NCBI GenBank assembly: GCA_012271135.1
Contig: JAAXGZ010000072.1
Location: 32,919 to 96,918 of the forward strand
DNA from: Caldilineales bacterium
GTDB lineage: Bacteria; Chloroflexota; Anaerolineae; Caldilineales; Caldilineaceae
DNA length: 64,000 nucleotides
Direction: 5' to 3'
Position numbers and translations under genes: made by a program. This document shows positions 35,911 through 45,015 of this stretch, piece after piece. Under the pieces are notes generated by a model. It did not search any database. It was given only the letters and a program-made list of their open reading frames with translations, and was not told where the DNA came from. How positions within the stretch are numbered: position 1 is the stretch's first letter; every line of letters starts with the position of its first letter.

Positions 35911-36097
35911 ATGACGGACCATCCGCACAAGCACGGCCGGAATGACCTCCAGCGGCAAGTCATGCAGCAGGACCGGTTTCCCACAGCCTGGCGGCTGTGT
36001 CAGACCAGGGGCCTCGCCAGGGCCGGGGTTTGGGGTTTGGTCGAGGGCAACGGCAGGGACGACTTGCTCCTGTTCGGGCAACTGCTATCCACACGGC
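35911..36097 (+). pseudogene. Degenerate copy of the S4-domain gene
   Basis: ATG 35911 is exactly 1292 bases upstream of the intact S4 gene start. The frame begins MTDHPHKHGRND (intact: MTSNPHRPGPKE) and continues RLCQTRGLARAGVWGLVEGN, matching RLCSTGGLAKAVVQRGLVEVN with one lost codon. It then runs into the reversed glycosyltransferase fragment at about 36097, which marks the duplication junction. The RNA-binding loop is not preserved. Confidence 0.65.
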
Positions 36098-36139
36098 CAA
36101 TGGTGTTCGGCACGCGCTTGCAGGACAGCATCAGGATGC
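36098..36139 (-). pseudogene. 5' fragment of a duplicated glycosyltransferase gene
   Basis: From the ATG overlapping the stop of GNAT copy B the minus strand reads MSILMLSCKRVPNTIG, a diverged copy of MSILMLSWEYAPNIIG that opens the intact glycosyltransferase at 34851. About 14 codons are recognisable, then the sequence changes into the S4 relic. Confidence 0.65.
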
Positions 36140-37123
36140 TCATCGCAGGACCTCGCGAATGTCGGCCTCCTCTCGCAACGGCCGGCGCCAAGTCTGTGCG
36201 TCCGGCAATAGCCTAAAGCCGAATGCCTGATTGATTTTGAACATCGGGTTCCTGGCGTCGTTGTCCGTGCGGATGCGGGAACCGCCGCGCTGCTGTACCG
36301 CTTCGATCGCCGTGGTCTTGAGGGCCGAGGCCAGACCCAGCCGGCGGTGGGCGCGGCCCACACCGGTCAGGGATGTCCACCACAGGGTCGGGTCCGCCCC
36401 CGACTGCCACAGTGCCGTATAGGCCATCCATTCCCCGTCCCGCACGGCCACAAAGGTCATGGAGGGATCGAACTCGTGGTTGGACCGATGCTCCGCCCAG
36501 TGCTCCTCCAGCGTCAGGGGGGTTGGCGGGTACATCATGTCGGCCTGGAACTCCATGCGCAACTTGTGGTATTTCCCGAACCAGGCGGGATCGTCCGCCG
36601 ACAGCTGGGCCAGGGGAAGGAATTCGATGCCCTGTGCCAGCAGGCCGCGCCGGCGGCGCAGTTGCTCGGTCAGGTCGTATCCGGTAACCTCCAACTCGCT
36701 TTCGCGGCTGGACTTCTTGAGGACAAACCCCCTGTCCTGCAGGAACCGGATGCCCCGTTCCTGATCGGCCCGCGTTTCGCAGTTGAGCTCCGTGACCTCG
36801 TGTTTGTCCAGCAGTGCCGACAGACAGTGGTTCCAGAGCTCGCGTCCCGCGCCCCGGCCCTGCCAGCGCGGATCCACCGCGGCATACACCCGAAAGCGCC
36901 CCGGGGATCGGTCCCACGTCTCTTCCGCACCCGCGAAGAAACCGGCCGGGGTATCGCCGCTCCAGATCAACCAGCGGTAGCCCGGATGCGTTTCCCCAAG
37001 GCTCAGGTCCTCGTTGGCCAGGTCGTCCCCGGAGACGGGATTGTTGGGCGCCACCGCCAGGAGAATGTCGGCCATGGCCGCATAGCTGGTGGGAGTGCCG
37101 TCGGACTCTCTGATTTCAAACAT
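36140..37123 (-). CDS. GNAT-family acetyltransferase, copy B (two GNAT modules)
   Basis: 327 residues from ATG 37123, the position equivalent to the start of copy A; the frame runs 13 codons further upstream. Acetyl-CoA loops are VDPRWQGRGAGRELWNHCLS and TGVGRAHRRLGLASALKTTA. Differences from copy A cluster in the region of the second module (for example EHWAEHRSNHEFDPSM versus ELWEEHQRNGAFDPSM), which could mean altered substrate preference. Both copies are intact, so both may be used. Confidence 0.8.
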   Translation of the reverse strand: MFEIRESDGTPTSYAAMADILLAVAPNNPVSGDDLANEDLSLGETHPGYRWLIWSGDTPAGFFAGAEETWDRSPGRFRVYAAVDPRWQGRGAGRELWNHCLSALLDKHEVTELNCETRADQERGIRFLQDRGFVLKKSSRESELEVTGYDLTEQLRRRRGLLAQGIEFLPLAQLSADDPAWFGKYHKLRMEFQADMMYPPTPLTLEEHWAEHRSNHEFDPSMTFVAVRDGEWMAYTALWQSGADPTLWWTSLTGVGRAHRRLGLASALKTTAIEAVQQRGGSRIRTDNDARNPMFKINQAFGFRLLPDAQTWRRPLREEADIREVLR

Positions 37124-37202
37124 GGTGGCGCGTCGTCCTGGGAGGGGTTGTGTTAACTGCAAATACCGTTACGATGGAATCGTACAAGGTACGAAACGGC
37201 GA

Positions 37203-37442
37203 ATGACAAGCAACCCGCACAGGCCCGGCCCAAAGGAGCACCCGACGGACGGCGAGACCATTCGCCTGGACCAGTTCCTGAAAGTCCAACGGTTGTGTTC
37301 GACCGGAGGGCTGGCCAAGGCCGTGGTCCAGCGCGGCCTGGTTGAGGTTAACGGCAAGGTCGAACTGCGACGCGGGCGCAAGCTGCGGCAGGGCGATGTC
37401 GTGTCGTACGACGGATACACGGTTCCGGTCGACTTCGTTTAG
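37203..37442 (+). CDS. Small S4-domain RNA-binding protein (YaaA/RlbA-like)
   Basis: 79 residues from ATG 37203. The S4 fold is clear: IRLDQFLKVQRLCSTGGLAK, then VQRGLVEVNGKVELRRGRKL and GDVVSYDGYTV. Stand-alone S4 proteins of this size resemble YaaA/YlmH-tail and Hsp15 relatives and bind structured RNA, often on the ribosome. A degenerate duplicate lies at 35911. It is convergent with the DUF1385 gene. Confidence 0.82.
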   Translation: MTSNPHRPGPKEHPTDGETIRLDQFLKVQRLCSTGGLAKAVVQRGLVEVNGKVELRRGRKLRQGDVVSYDGYTVPVDFV

Positions 37443-37480
37443 GGACCGATGCCGCGCGGCACCGGAAGGAAATCGCGCCT

Positions 37481-38476
37481 TCAGGAAGTCATGGAGGACA
37501 GAACCACCCGGTCCGAAAGGAGTGTCCGCGTGGCCGGGTCCACCTCGACGCCGTCGGATTCCAGCACCGGAATCAGGGCCGCTACTGCCGTCCGGACCAT
37601 TTCGTCATCCGGGGTTCGCGTGGTGGCCTTCTGCAGCCACAGGCCCGGCTGGATGAAGATGCGCAGCAGGGTGTTTTCCTGATGTCTGGCGCTGAACCGG
37701 ATCAGCTCGTAGGCAATCCCGGCCACGATTGGCAGTAGCAGTAAACGGCTGGCAAATCGCAGAAGCAGTGCCAGCCAGGCTGGTTCCACGCCGTGGAAGG
37801 ACAGCGGAAAGAACAGGATGATGCTGATGACGACCACAAACAGGATGAAGGACGTGCCGCAGCGCACATGCTGGACGCTGTGCCGCTGCACATCGGAGAC
37901 GGACAGGTTGGAGCCGGCCTCGAAGGCATTGATGGCCTTGTGTTCGGCCCCGTGGAAGCCGAACATGCGTCGGATGTCCTTCATGAAGCTGATGGCGAAG
38001 AAATACAGCGCGAAGAGCACCAGCCTGACTGCACCCTCGATCGCCGCGTCCGTATAGGCGGAGGCCCCAAAGAATTCGGCAACCCATCCGGACACCAGCG
38101 TCGGCAGTAGGAAGAATAGGCCGATGCCGAAGGCAAAGCTGAGAGCCACCGTGCCCCAGGCCAGAGGGCCCTGGAAGCGCAGGGTCTCCCTGTCCTCCGA
38201 ATCCCCGTCGTCATCGTCCAGGGGCAGATCCTGGGCGGCGATGTCCGCACTCCACATGATGGCCCGCACGCCGAGCCCGAGCGCCTCCCACAACAGGCCC
38301 AGCCCGCGCACGAAGGGCAGCTTGCCCAGCCTGCTCGTGTAAATCCAGGCTTTTAGTGGCTCATGGTGGAGACGGATTTCGCCGGAGGCGGTGCGCACGG
38401 CCACGGCGAATGTGGTGGCACCGCGCATCAGGACGCCCTCGATGATGGCTTGGCCGCCGTAGTATTGCTGGCTCAA
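37481..38476 (-). CDS. DUF1385 integral membrane protein (YqhQ-like)
   Basis: 331 residues. YYGGQAIIEGVLMRG at the N-terminus is the DUF1385 signature, and FHGAEHKAINAFEAG followed by HVRCGTSFILFVVVIS is the conserved central part. Four to five transmembrane helices are visible. The start is TTG 38476, with an AAGGA ribosome site; no ATG gives the conserved N-terminus. Widely conserved in Firmicutes, Chloroflexi and Thermus-type bacteria; function unknown to me. It is divergent from recD2. Confidence 0.88.
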   Translation of the reverse strand: MSQQYYGGQAIIEGVLMRGATTFAVAVRTASGEIRLHHEPLKAWIYTSRLGKLPFVRGLGLLWEALGLGVRAIMWSADIAAQDLPLDDDDGDSEDRETLRFQGPLAWGTVALSFAFGIGLFFLLPTLVSGWVAEFFGASAYTDAAIEGAVRLVLFALYFFAISFMKDIRRMFGFHGAEHKAINAFEAGSNLSVSDVQRHSVQHVRCGTSFILFVVVISIILFFPLSFHGVEPAWLALLLRFASRLLLLPIVAGIAYELIRFSARHQENTLLRIFIQPGLWLQKATTRTPDDEMVRTAVAALIPVLESDGVEVDPATRTLLSDRVVLSSMTS

Positions 38477-38562
38477 TGGGGATGGTCCTTCCGGGTTGCC
38501 TGTGCCGCGTGGGTCTGTTTGCCAGGGAGGGATGCCGCTTCAGCGGCCGCCCGCGGCCGGGT

Positions 38563-38570
38563 GCTAAAAT
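38563..38570 (+). promoter_or_regulatory. Extended -10 element directly upstream of recD2
   Basis: TGCTAAAAT (extended -10, hexamer at 38565-38570) lies only 8 bases before the ATG at 38579, with CCCGCG between them. Transcription from it would begin at or next to the start codon, giving a leaderless message; no ribosome site is visible. The motif matches those at 21498 and 50732. Confidence 0.5.
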
Positions 38571-38578
38571 CCCGCGCT

Positions 38579-40960
38579 ATGCCTACGCTGGTCGGGACAG
38601 TGGTCTCTGTCGTTTATTGTAACGAAGGCAACGGCTTTGTAGTGGCGGATTTGCAAGTCGACCAGCGTTCGAACAGCCGCTCCGAGCCCTCTGCGTCGTC
38701 GGATTCACCGGACGCGTTGGAACGCATCACCGGGGTGCTGCCTGGCATTCGCGAAGGGGCTCTGCTGAAGGTGGAGGGCGAGTATCGGGTTCACCATACC
38801 TACGGCCGGCAGTTCTCCGTCAGTCGCCATCGGTTCATCCAGCCCACAACCGAAGAAGGCTTGGTCGGATTCCTCGGGAGCGGCCTGATCAAGGGAGTGG
38901 GCGAGGCCACGGCCCGCCAGGTGGTCGGCAGGTTCGGACAACGGACGCTGGAAGTCTTGGACAGCGAACCCGAACGCTTGGCGGAACTGAAGGGGATCTC
39001 CCTCCGCAAGGCAAAGTCAATCGGCAACCGTTGGCAGGAGGTGGCCAACGAGCGGGAGTTGGTCGCCTATCTGCAGGAACTGGGCGTGACCCTGTCGCTG
39101 GCGCGTCGCATCCGCCAGGAATTTGGGGGGAACGCGGTCCAGGTCCTGAAGCACAACCCCTACGTCCTGACACGGATGCAGGGAATTGGCTTTCAGCGCG
39201 CGGACCAGATGGCCCTTGCCATCGGAATCAAGCGCAACGATCCCAGTCGCCTAAGGACAGCCCTGCAATATGTGTTGGGCGAGCAGACCACCCGCGAAGG
39301 CCATGTGTTCCTGCCGGAAAACGAGCTCGTCGAGGAAGCCTTGAAGCAGGTGGGGCCGCCGGCCACGCGGGACGAGGTGCAGGCCCAGTTGGAACTCTTA
39401 ATCCAGGACGAGGACGTCATTGCGACCGAAGTTGCCGACCATGCTCGCTGGCGACTGCAAACCGACTGGACGCGCATCCCTGCCGACCCTGTCAACGGCC
39501 AAGGGGAGAAGCTGTCCGACAACGCCGTGGGCGGACGCCGGCAGGTGTATCCGCCCTGGAACTACCACAGCGAAAAGGACCTTGCCGACCGTCTGCTGGA
39601 GCGCATCCGTCGTCCCGAACACTCGCCCTTGGACGGCCGCGACTTCGAAGTGCAGGCACTGTTGGACGCAGCCGCGGCGCGGGGAACCCCGTTGAACCAG
39701 GGCCAGCGGGAAATTGTTTCGTCGGTATTGGCGCATCCCTTCACGATTTTGACCGGCGGGCCGGGCACCGGCAAGACCACCACCATCCGCACCATTCTGG
39801 AATTGTGCGAAATCCACGGCCTGGAGGTGTTGTTGGCTGCCCCTACCGGCCGGGCGGCCAAGCGCATGCAGGAAGCTTCGGGCCACCATGCCAGGACCCT
39901 GCACCGGTTGCTGGAGGTGTCCAATGTCGACGGCAGTCTGGAGTTCGCCCGCAACGAGGACAATCCGCTGAACGGCGATCTGCTGATTGTGGACGAGGTG
40001 TCGATGCTGGACGTGCACCTGGCCAGCCACCTGGTCCGCGCGGTGCCCGCTTCGATGCACATGCTGTGGGTGGGAGACGTGGACCAGCTGCCCAGCGTCG
40101 GTTCGGGCACGGTGCTGTACGACACGATCCGGTCGGTCGAGGAATATGCCGGGCGCGTTGGATCCGGTCGGTCCGGTGCGCGGGTCACGCGCCTTACGGA
40201 GATTTTCCGGCAGGCGGCCGACAGCGCGATCGTCACCAACGCCCACGAGGTACGGGAAGGGCGCATGCCCGTGCTCGACAACGGGCGGTTCCGCGATTTT
40301 TTCTTCATGCCGGAGGAGGATTCGGTACGGGCCTGCAACCTTTGCACCGAACTGGTCCGGCGGCGCTTACCGGAATTCACGGGTCTGCGTCCGTCCGACA
40401 TCATGGTGCTGTCCCCCATGCGCAGAGGCCCCATCGGCACCGTGGAACTCAACCGGGCTCTGCAGACCGCCATCAACAGCGCTTCGCTCCCAACGGTCGA
40501 ACTTGCAAACGGCCAGGTGTTCCGACCGCGCGATCCCGTCATGCAAACCCGAAACGACTACGACAAGAAGGTGTTCAACGGAGACTTGGGGCACGTCGTG
40601 CGCCTTGATCCGGACAAGCGGGAGGCGGTGGTCGACTTCGAGGGACGCCGTGTGCAGTACGAGCCCGACGAACTCAACGACTTGACGTTGGCATACGCCA
40701 TGACCATCCACAAGAGTCAGGGGAGCGAGTACAAGGCCGTGGTGTTGCCGATGATGAAGGCACACAGCATCATGCTGCGCCGAAACCTCCTGTATACTGC
40801 GCTCACCCGAGCGGGACAACTTGTGGTCATCGTGGGCCAGAAAGCGGCGCTGCGCATGGCGGTCAACAACCATCTGGTCAGGGATCGCCACACCGCGCTC
40901 CTGGAGCGGCTGACCCTGAAATTGAGCCGGGACGAGGTTCCGGAGGGCGTTCCCTTTTGA
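38579..40960 (+). CDS. recD2: RecD2-type SF1 DNA helicase
   Basis: 793 residues from ATG 38579. An N-terminal OB-like part (LVGTVVSVVYCNEGNGFVV) is followed by helix-hairpin-helix segments (GFLGSGLIKGVGEATARQVV) and then the SF1B motor: Walker A LTGGPGTGKTTTIRT near residue 395, Walker B LLIVDEVSMLD, motif III WVGDVDQLPSVGSG, and the C-terminal LAYAMTIHKSQGSEYKAVVL and LLYTALTRAG. These are the marks of RecD2, the 5'-3' helicase found without RecBC. It probably serves in recombination and replication-associated repair. It has no co-directional close neighbour upstream. Confidence 0.93.
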   Translation: MPTLVGTVVSVVYCNEGNGFVVADLQVDQRSNSRSEPSASSDSPDALERITGVLPGIREGALLKVEGEYRVHHTYGRQFSVSRHRFIQPTTEEGLVGFLGSGLIKGVGEATARQVVGRFGQRTLEVLDSEPERLAELKGISLRKAKSIGNRWQEVANERELVAYLQELGVTLSLARRIRQEFGGNAVQVLKHNPYVLTRMQGIGFQRADQMALAIGIKRNDPSRLRTALQYVLGEQTTREGHVFLPENELVEEALKQVGPPATRDEVQAQLELLIQDEDVIATEVADHARWRLQTDWTRIPADPVNGQGEKLSDNAVGGRRQVYPPWNYHSEKDLADRLLERIRRPEHSPLDGRDFEVQALLDAAAARGTPLNQGQREIVSSVLAHPFTILTGGPGTGKTTTIRTILELCEIHGLEVLLAAPTGRAAKRMQEASGHHARTLHRLLEVSNVDGSLEFARNEDNPLNGDLLIVDEVSMLDVHLASHLVRAVPASMHMLWVGDVDQLPSVGSGTVLYDTIRSVEEYAGRVGSGRSGARVTRLTEIFRQAADSAIVTNAHEVREGRMPVLDNGRFRDFFFMPEEDSVRACNLCTELVRRRLPEFTGLRPSDIMVLSPMRRGPIGTVELNRALQTAINSASLPTVELANGQVFRPRDPVMQTRNDYDKKVFNGDLGHVVRLDPDKREAVVDFEGRRVQYEPDELNDLTLAYAMTIHKSQGSEYKAVVLPMMKAHSIMLRRNLLYTALTRAGQLVVIVGQKAALRMAVNNHLVRDRHTALLERLTLKLSRDEVPEGVPF

Positions 40961-41021
40961 CTTTGATTTTCCCGCCGGCGCTGCTCCGTTTGCCGGCTGA
41001 ACCATCTCCAGGACTTTCGCC

Positions 41022-41807
41022 ATGACCGAATCCGCACTGCCCATCGGCCTTCAGCTCTACACCCTGCGCAACATGGATGCGACCGAGGACGAGGTGTTGG
41101 CTGCCGTCAAAGGCGCCGGCTATGCCTATGTGGAGACCGTGCACCGGACCGACCTGTCCGGTGCCGATTGGAAGAGTCTCCTTGATGGCCACGGTCTGAG
41201 CGCCGTGTCGGCCCATGTTCCCCAGGAGGCCTTTGAGGGAGACCTTGACGGCACGCTACGCACCTATTCCGATCTGGGCGTGGAGCATGTGATCGTACCG
41301 GCCCCGGGCGGCGATTTCTTTGGCCCAGCCACCGAGTACGGGGCGGCGGATTGGACGCGGCTGGCCGACAGCCTGCGCTCCATTGGCCAGGGGTGCCGCG
41401 ATGCCGGCATGAACCTGCTGTACCACAACCATTGGCAGGAAATGGCACAGTTCGACGGCCGGCTGGCCATCGACATTCTCCTGGCCGATACCGATCCGGA
41501 CGTGCTGGGATACGAACCGGATTGCGCCTGGATATCCAAGGGCGGCCAGGATCCGGTCGAGTTGCTGCGCAGATATGCCGGCCGCGTGCCCTGCGTCCAC
41601 ATGAAGGATCTCGCCCCGGAAGGGGAGAACGAGGACCAGATGGGTCTGGCCGATGTCGGTAGCGGAACCCTGGACTGGGACGCCATCTTCCCCCAGATCA
41701 GCGCATCGGGCGCTCGGTGGTACATCGTGGAGCACGACATGCCCGGCGACTACATCCAGAGCATCACCAACAGCTACGAATTCATCGCCGGCCACCTAGG
41801 CGGCTAA
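41022..41807 (+). CDS. Sugar phosphate isomerase/epimerase-family TIM barrel
   Basis: 261 residues. It has the AP-endonuclease-2/xylose-isomerase-like fold: IGLQLYTLRNMDATEDEVLA, then LLYHNHWQEM, GYEPDCAWISKGGQD, VPCVHMKDLAPEGE and WYIVEHDMPGDY supply the metal-binding His, Glu and Asp residues of the family (IolE/IolI/hydroxypyruvate isomerase relatives). It starts 61 bases after recD2 but is functionally unrelated. The substrate is not readable; inositol or keto-sugar metabolism is likely. Confidence 0.85.
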   Translation: MTESALPIGLQLYTLRNMDATEDEVLAAVKGAGYAYVETVHRTDLSGADWKSLLDGHGLSAVSAHVPQEAFEGDLDGTLRTYSDLGVEHVIVPAPGGDFFGPATEYGAADWTRLADSLRSIGQGCRDAGMNLLYHNHWQEMAQFDGRLAIDILLADTDPDVLGYEPDCAWISKGGQDPVELLRRYAGRVPCVHMKDLAPEGENEDQMGLADVGSGTLDWDAIFPQISASGARWYIVEHDMPGDYIQSITNSYEFIAGHLGG

Positions 41808-41831
41808 GGCGGGTTGCGGGAGGGCTGTTTG

Positions 41832-42251
41832 ATGGCTGCCCGCGCCATGTTCGGCGGGCTGGTACAGGACAGCCGGGGCGACCTCGTTAACGTCCGCCGG
41901 ATTGGTGCGGACGAAGTGTATGTGGTCCGCGAGGACGGATTCGACTGGCACTTGGCAGCCGGGAAGGTGGACGCTGCGATTTGGTCCCACATGAAGCGGA
42001 TGTTTGTCGAACACCGCGACCAGATTCCGCCGGAGGCCCTGCAGGCCCTGACCAACGGCGACATTTTCCAGCAGGCGGCCATCGAGTCTGCCCTGGACCG
42101 GGTCGACGAGATCGAGCGGATCGAGATGCCGCCGCAACAGCGGGATCTGCTGGCGCTGCTGGGCTTCCGCGTCGTGATCGACTACCACGGCGACGTGCTG
42201 GAGGTGGTGATGCCGGATCAGGGGTTCGGCATCGACCCGGACGAGGAGTAA
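41832..42251 (+). CDS. Conserved-looking hypothetical protein
   Basis: 139 residues from ATG 41832, with GGGAGGG upstream. It is acidic, soluble and without signal or membrane segments. It opens AARAMFGGLVQDSRGDLVNV, has a helical middle (PPEALQALTNGDIFQQAAIE) and ends with a small strand-rich acidic tail. Codon use matches the chromosomal average, so it is probably a native gene. I do not recognise the family. It starts 24 bases after the isomerase gene and may be co-transcribed. Confidence 0.6.
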   Translation: MAARAMFGGLVQDSRGDLVNVRRIGADEVYVVREDGFDWHLAAGKVDAAIWSHMKRMFVEHRDQIPPEALQALTNGDIFQQAAIESALDRVDEIERIEMPPQQRDLLALLGFRVVIDYHGDVLEVVMPDQGFGIDPDEE

Positions 42252-42257
42252 TCCACC

Positions 42258-42958
42258 GGCTTGGGCAACCAGTCCAACGCGAGCACGGTGATCCCGGCAC
42301 TGCTCGAGACCCTGGTGCTGGACGGTTGCATCGTAACCATCGATGCCATGGGCTGCCAGAAGTGGATTGCACAGACGATCCGAGACTGGGGGGCTGGCTA
42401 TGGGCCGGCGCTCAAGGGCAATCCAGCCTCAGCTGCACGCGTCCGTGGTCGAGACCTTCGCCGTCGAACGGGCCGAGGGGTTCGATGGTTGTAACCACAA
42501 TTTCCACAAGACCGTAAACAAGAACCACAAGAACCACGGCCGCATCGAGATGCGCCGCTGCTGGGTGATCGGAACGCCGGAGTACATCCGGTACGTGGAT
42601 TCCCCCGGGGCCTGACCCGACCGGCAGAGCCTGATTATGATCGAGGCCCAACAGCGACAGGGGAGAGCGGGTCGCCTTGGAGACCCGCTACTACATTATC
42701 AGTTTGCCGGCAGATGCGCGGGACCTGTTGCGGGTCGTGCGCAGCCACTGGAGTACCTCTGGGTGCGAGAATTCCCTGCACTGGGTCCTGAACATGGCCT
42801 TCCGGGAGGACGCAGACCGCATCCGAACCGGCCACGCCAAGCGCAACCTGTCGATCCCGCGTCGCATGGCCCTCAACCTACTGCGCCGGAAAACCACCGC
42901 CAAGCGTAAACATGCCGGCTGGAACGACCGGTACCTGCTCAGGGACCTGTCAAATTAG
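42258..42958 (+). pseudogene. Relic of an ISAs1-family transposase gene
   Basis: Pieces of an ISAs1 transposase in shifted frames: VTIDAMGCQKWIAQTIRDWG and PALKGN (frame of 42261), then NHGRIEMRRCWVIGT (frame of 42343) ending in a stop at 42615, and SLPADARDLLRVVRSHW, ENSLHWVLNMAFREDADRIR and HAGWNDRYLLRDLSN (frame of 42677). The N-terminal third is missing and there is a small insertion within the HW-ENSLHW region. Terminal repeats are not evident. Another fragment of the same family lies at 13.2 kb. The 245 bases after it up to 43203 hold nothing recognisable. Confidence 0.75.
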
Positions 42959-43203
42959 CATACGATTGCCCTGCTTCACAGGTGGTTTCCAGCTCCTGAC
43001 GATCTCTACCACGCATCAGCCTGTGACCAGGACTGGGCTTCTTGCTGCACAAGCACCCAATCGATCGCTGTTGATTCTCCTTCGGGGTGGGGGATATCCT
43101 TCTATCCCGAGGCGGGCAGCGCCCGGTGTACGGCAGGACTGGTCCGTCGCTAGGCAAGCAGGTTGCAAGCCGGTAGCGAACTCGAACAGTATGTCAACTA
43201 CCG

Positions 43204-45015
43204 TTAGTACGTTGCGTCATCCTCTCCTTGACCTGCCAGGCATTTGAGATGCTTACGGAAAGCATCCCGTCGTTTCTGTATAAATTCCTCGAAGTCACTT
43301 GGGGTAAATGGTTCTCGCACCAGAATTTCGAAGGCATCGCGTGAGATGAAATGGGACTCCAGGATCTTGAGAATCTCCACTTCACCATTCTTGGCGATGA
43401 GATCCGGCAGGTACGCGTTGGGAAGACGATCCTTGATGACCTCACGGTTGGTCTTACTGGTTAGCGGTGTCCGGTTGAGGATAGTGTCGATTGATGTGTT
43501 CAGCGCATACTCATTCCCAAGGCTCTTGGGTACGATATGATGGTCGTCAAGGTCGTCGTGCTGGGGCACGTTGCCGGATATCCAATCTCGAGCACCACTG
43601 AGTACCAACAGGTTGAACAATCCGTTATAGACAGACGTGCCGCGCCGTATCTCACGCTTGAGATCGATCTTCCCGACACTCCTCCGGAACTCGGCAACTG
43701 GCTCCGGTTCGGCACTGTCATCGGCGAACCATACCTTCACATCCGTGTAGTCGCGAGCGCTGGTGGACTCAACCGCGCCTGAATAGCGGTTTGTGAAGAC
43801 GCTGGCCCAGTACCAGCCGCGAATCTTGCCTTGAGCATCCAGCCTCTGCTCTGGCGGAAGCTGACCAGCTTCCGCCTGTAATGCCGCGAAGGCCGGCAGA
43901 ATGGAAGCATAGGGCAGGTACCAAGATGCGATGGCACCGAATTCCTGGGGGTGGCGCAACAGTTTGATTGCCTGTTCCAATGCATCGACCGCTTGGTGCC
44001 AGAGCTTCTCGAATTCCATACTATCGGCAACGAGAATATCTGGACGGAGAACACCATCCGCTCCACGTACCTGCCTTCGGCTGCCAGGAATGAGGTGGTA
44101 CAGATACTTTGGCGAACAGTACGCTTGAAGGAGTATGGACATTACCTGCAGTACATACACATTCATCCGTCTGGCCTCGACGAACTCCAGACGGGGTGCT
44201 GCCTTTTGCCAAAGCTGCTGTCTGAGCCGTATCTCCTTCGGTCTCAGAAGCGCGTTAAGCAGGTCAAAAATATCCAGCCGGACTCCCCGGCTGTTGATCT
44301 GCGTAAAGATGTCACAGACCTTGGCGAGTTCAAGATCTCGATCCAGCTCGATATAGGAAATCTGGTACTGCTGGGTGAGGTCGTGCAGGTGCTCGCCAAA
44401 CCGCGTGGCGTTCTCCGCGTGGCGCTCGGCTGTCTCGGCCTCAGGCCCCTCGCGTTCCGCCGCCGCTTCCCGCCAGTGCTTCTCGTAATTCTGTGCCCAG
44501 TTTGGCAGAGCCCAATGGTCGTCCGACCCGACCACTGCGAGCGGGAACATGTGTTGCTCGAATTGATGTGTCCGATTGTCCAGGAGATTCGAACCGCGAC
44601 GAGTCCAGTCATACACAAATGCTTCATCATGAACTTCATCCATGAATAGGTCTACTCTGATGAAGTAGAGGAAGCGGTTGTGGCGTTTGGGGGCTGGCTT
44701 GCTGGGTGCCATGAACGCGTAGTACATGGCCGTGAGGCGCTGCTGGCCATCCAGGACGATATCGGTCCGGCCATCTCCACCTTCAAAGGCATAAATGGGC
44801 TCACAAGAAAGCGCTTCAAAGTTTTCATTCTTGCCTTTCCACAGAAGCAGGCTGCCGATGTAGTAGTCACAGAAGATGGAACGCATGAGCTCGTTAATGT
44901 CCCACGGTTCCCATTCGAAATCACGCTGGAAGTCCGGGATTACGTACCGGCCCTCGCGCAAATGACTGACCATGTTGCCGAGGCTCACATGGTCGGGTTT
45001 CTGAGAATCCTTCAT
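43204..45015 (-). CDS. DUF262/HNH protein (GmrSD-like)
   Basis: 603 residues from ATG 45015, with ribosome site GGGAGGGG. The N-terminal DUF262 domain shows YVIPDFQRDFEWEPWDINEL and the hallmark DIVLDGQQRLTAMYYAF (DGQQR). A helical middle is followed by a C-terminal DUF1524/HNH-like region with DDLDDHHIVPKSLGNEY. The combination is that of GmrSD-type and related defence nucleases, which restrict modified or invading DNA in an NTP-dependent manner. It is slightly lower in GC than its neighbours. The start overlaps the stop of an 87-residue ORF, suggesting a two-gene unit. Confidence 0.85.
   Translation of the reverse strand: MKDSQKPDHVSLGNMVSHLREGRYVIPDFQRDFEWEPWDINELMRSIFCDYYIGSLLLWKGKNENFEALSCEPIYAFEGGDGRTDIVLDGQQRLTAMYYAFMAPSKPAPKRHNRFLYFIRVDLFMDEVHDEAFVYDWTRRGSNLLDNRTHQFEQHMFPLAVVGSDDHWALPNWAQNYEKHWREAAAEREGPEAETAERHAENATRFGEHLHDLTQQYQISYIELDRDLELAKVCDIFTQINSRGVRLDIFDLLNALLRPKEIRLRQQLWQKAAPRLEFVEARRMNVYVLQVMSILLQAYCSPKYLYHLIPGSRRQVRGADGVLRPDILVADSMEFEKLWHQAVDALEQAIKLLRHPQEFGAIASWYLPYASILPAFAALQAEAGQLPPEQRLDAQGKIRGWYWASVFTNRYSGAVESTSARDYTDVKVWFADDSAEPEPVAEFRRSVGKIDLKREIRRGTSVYNGLFNLLVLSGARDWISGNVPQHDDLDDHHIVPKSLGNEYALNTSIDTILNRTPLTSKTNREVIKDRLPNAYLPDLIAKNGEVEILKILESHFISRDAFEILVREPFTPSDFEEFIQKRRDAFRKHLKCLAGQGEDDATY

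Larger units (their letters stand above)
34804..36097. repeat. Tandem duplication, left unit
   Basis: This 1.29-kb unit contains the start of the glycosyltransferase gene, the complete GNAT gene (copy A), the divergent intergenic region and the 5' part of an S4-domain gene. The offset to the right unit is 1292 bases both at the GNAT stop (34848 versus 36140) and at the S4 ATG (35911 versus 37203), so the two units are collinear without net gain or loss over that span. Long stretches around 35265-35345 are almost identical to 36557-36637; the outer parts have drifted. Confidence 0.8.
36098..37385. repeat. Tandem duplication, right unit
   Basis: The second unit of the 1292-base tandem duplication: glycosyltransferase 5' fragment, GNAT copy B, divergent spacer and the start of the intact S4 gene. 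The right boundary is estimated from where the S4 relic in the left unit stops. Confidence 0.75.
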
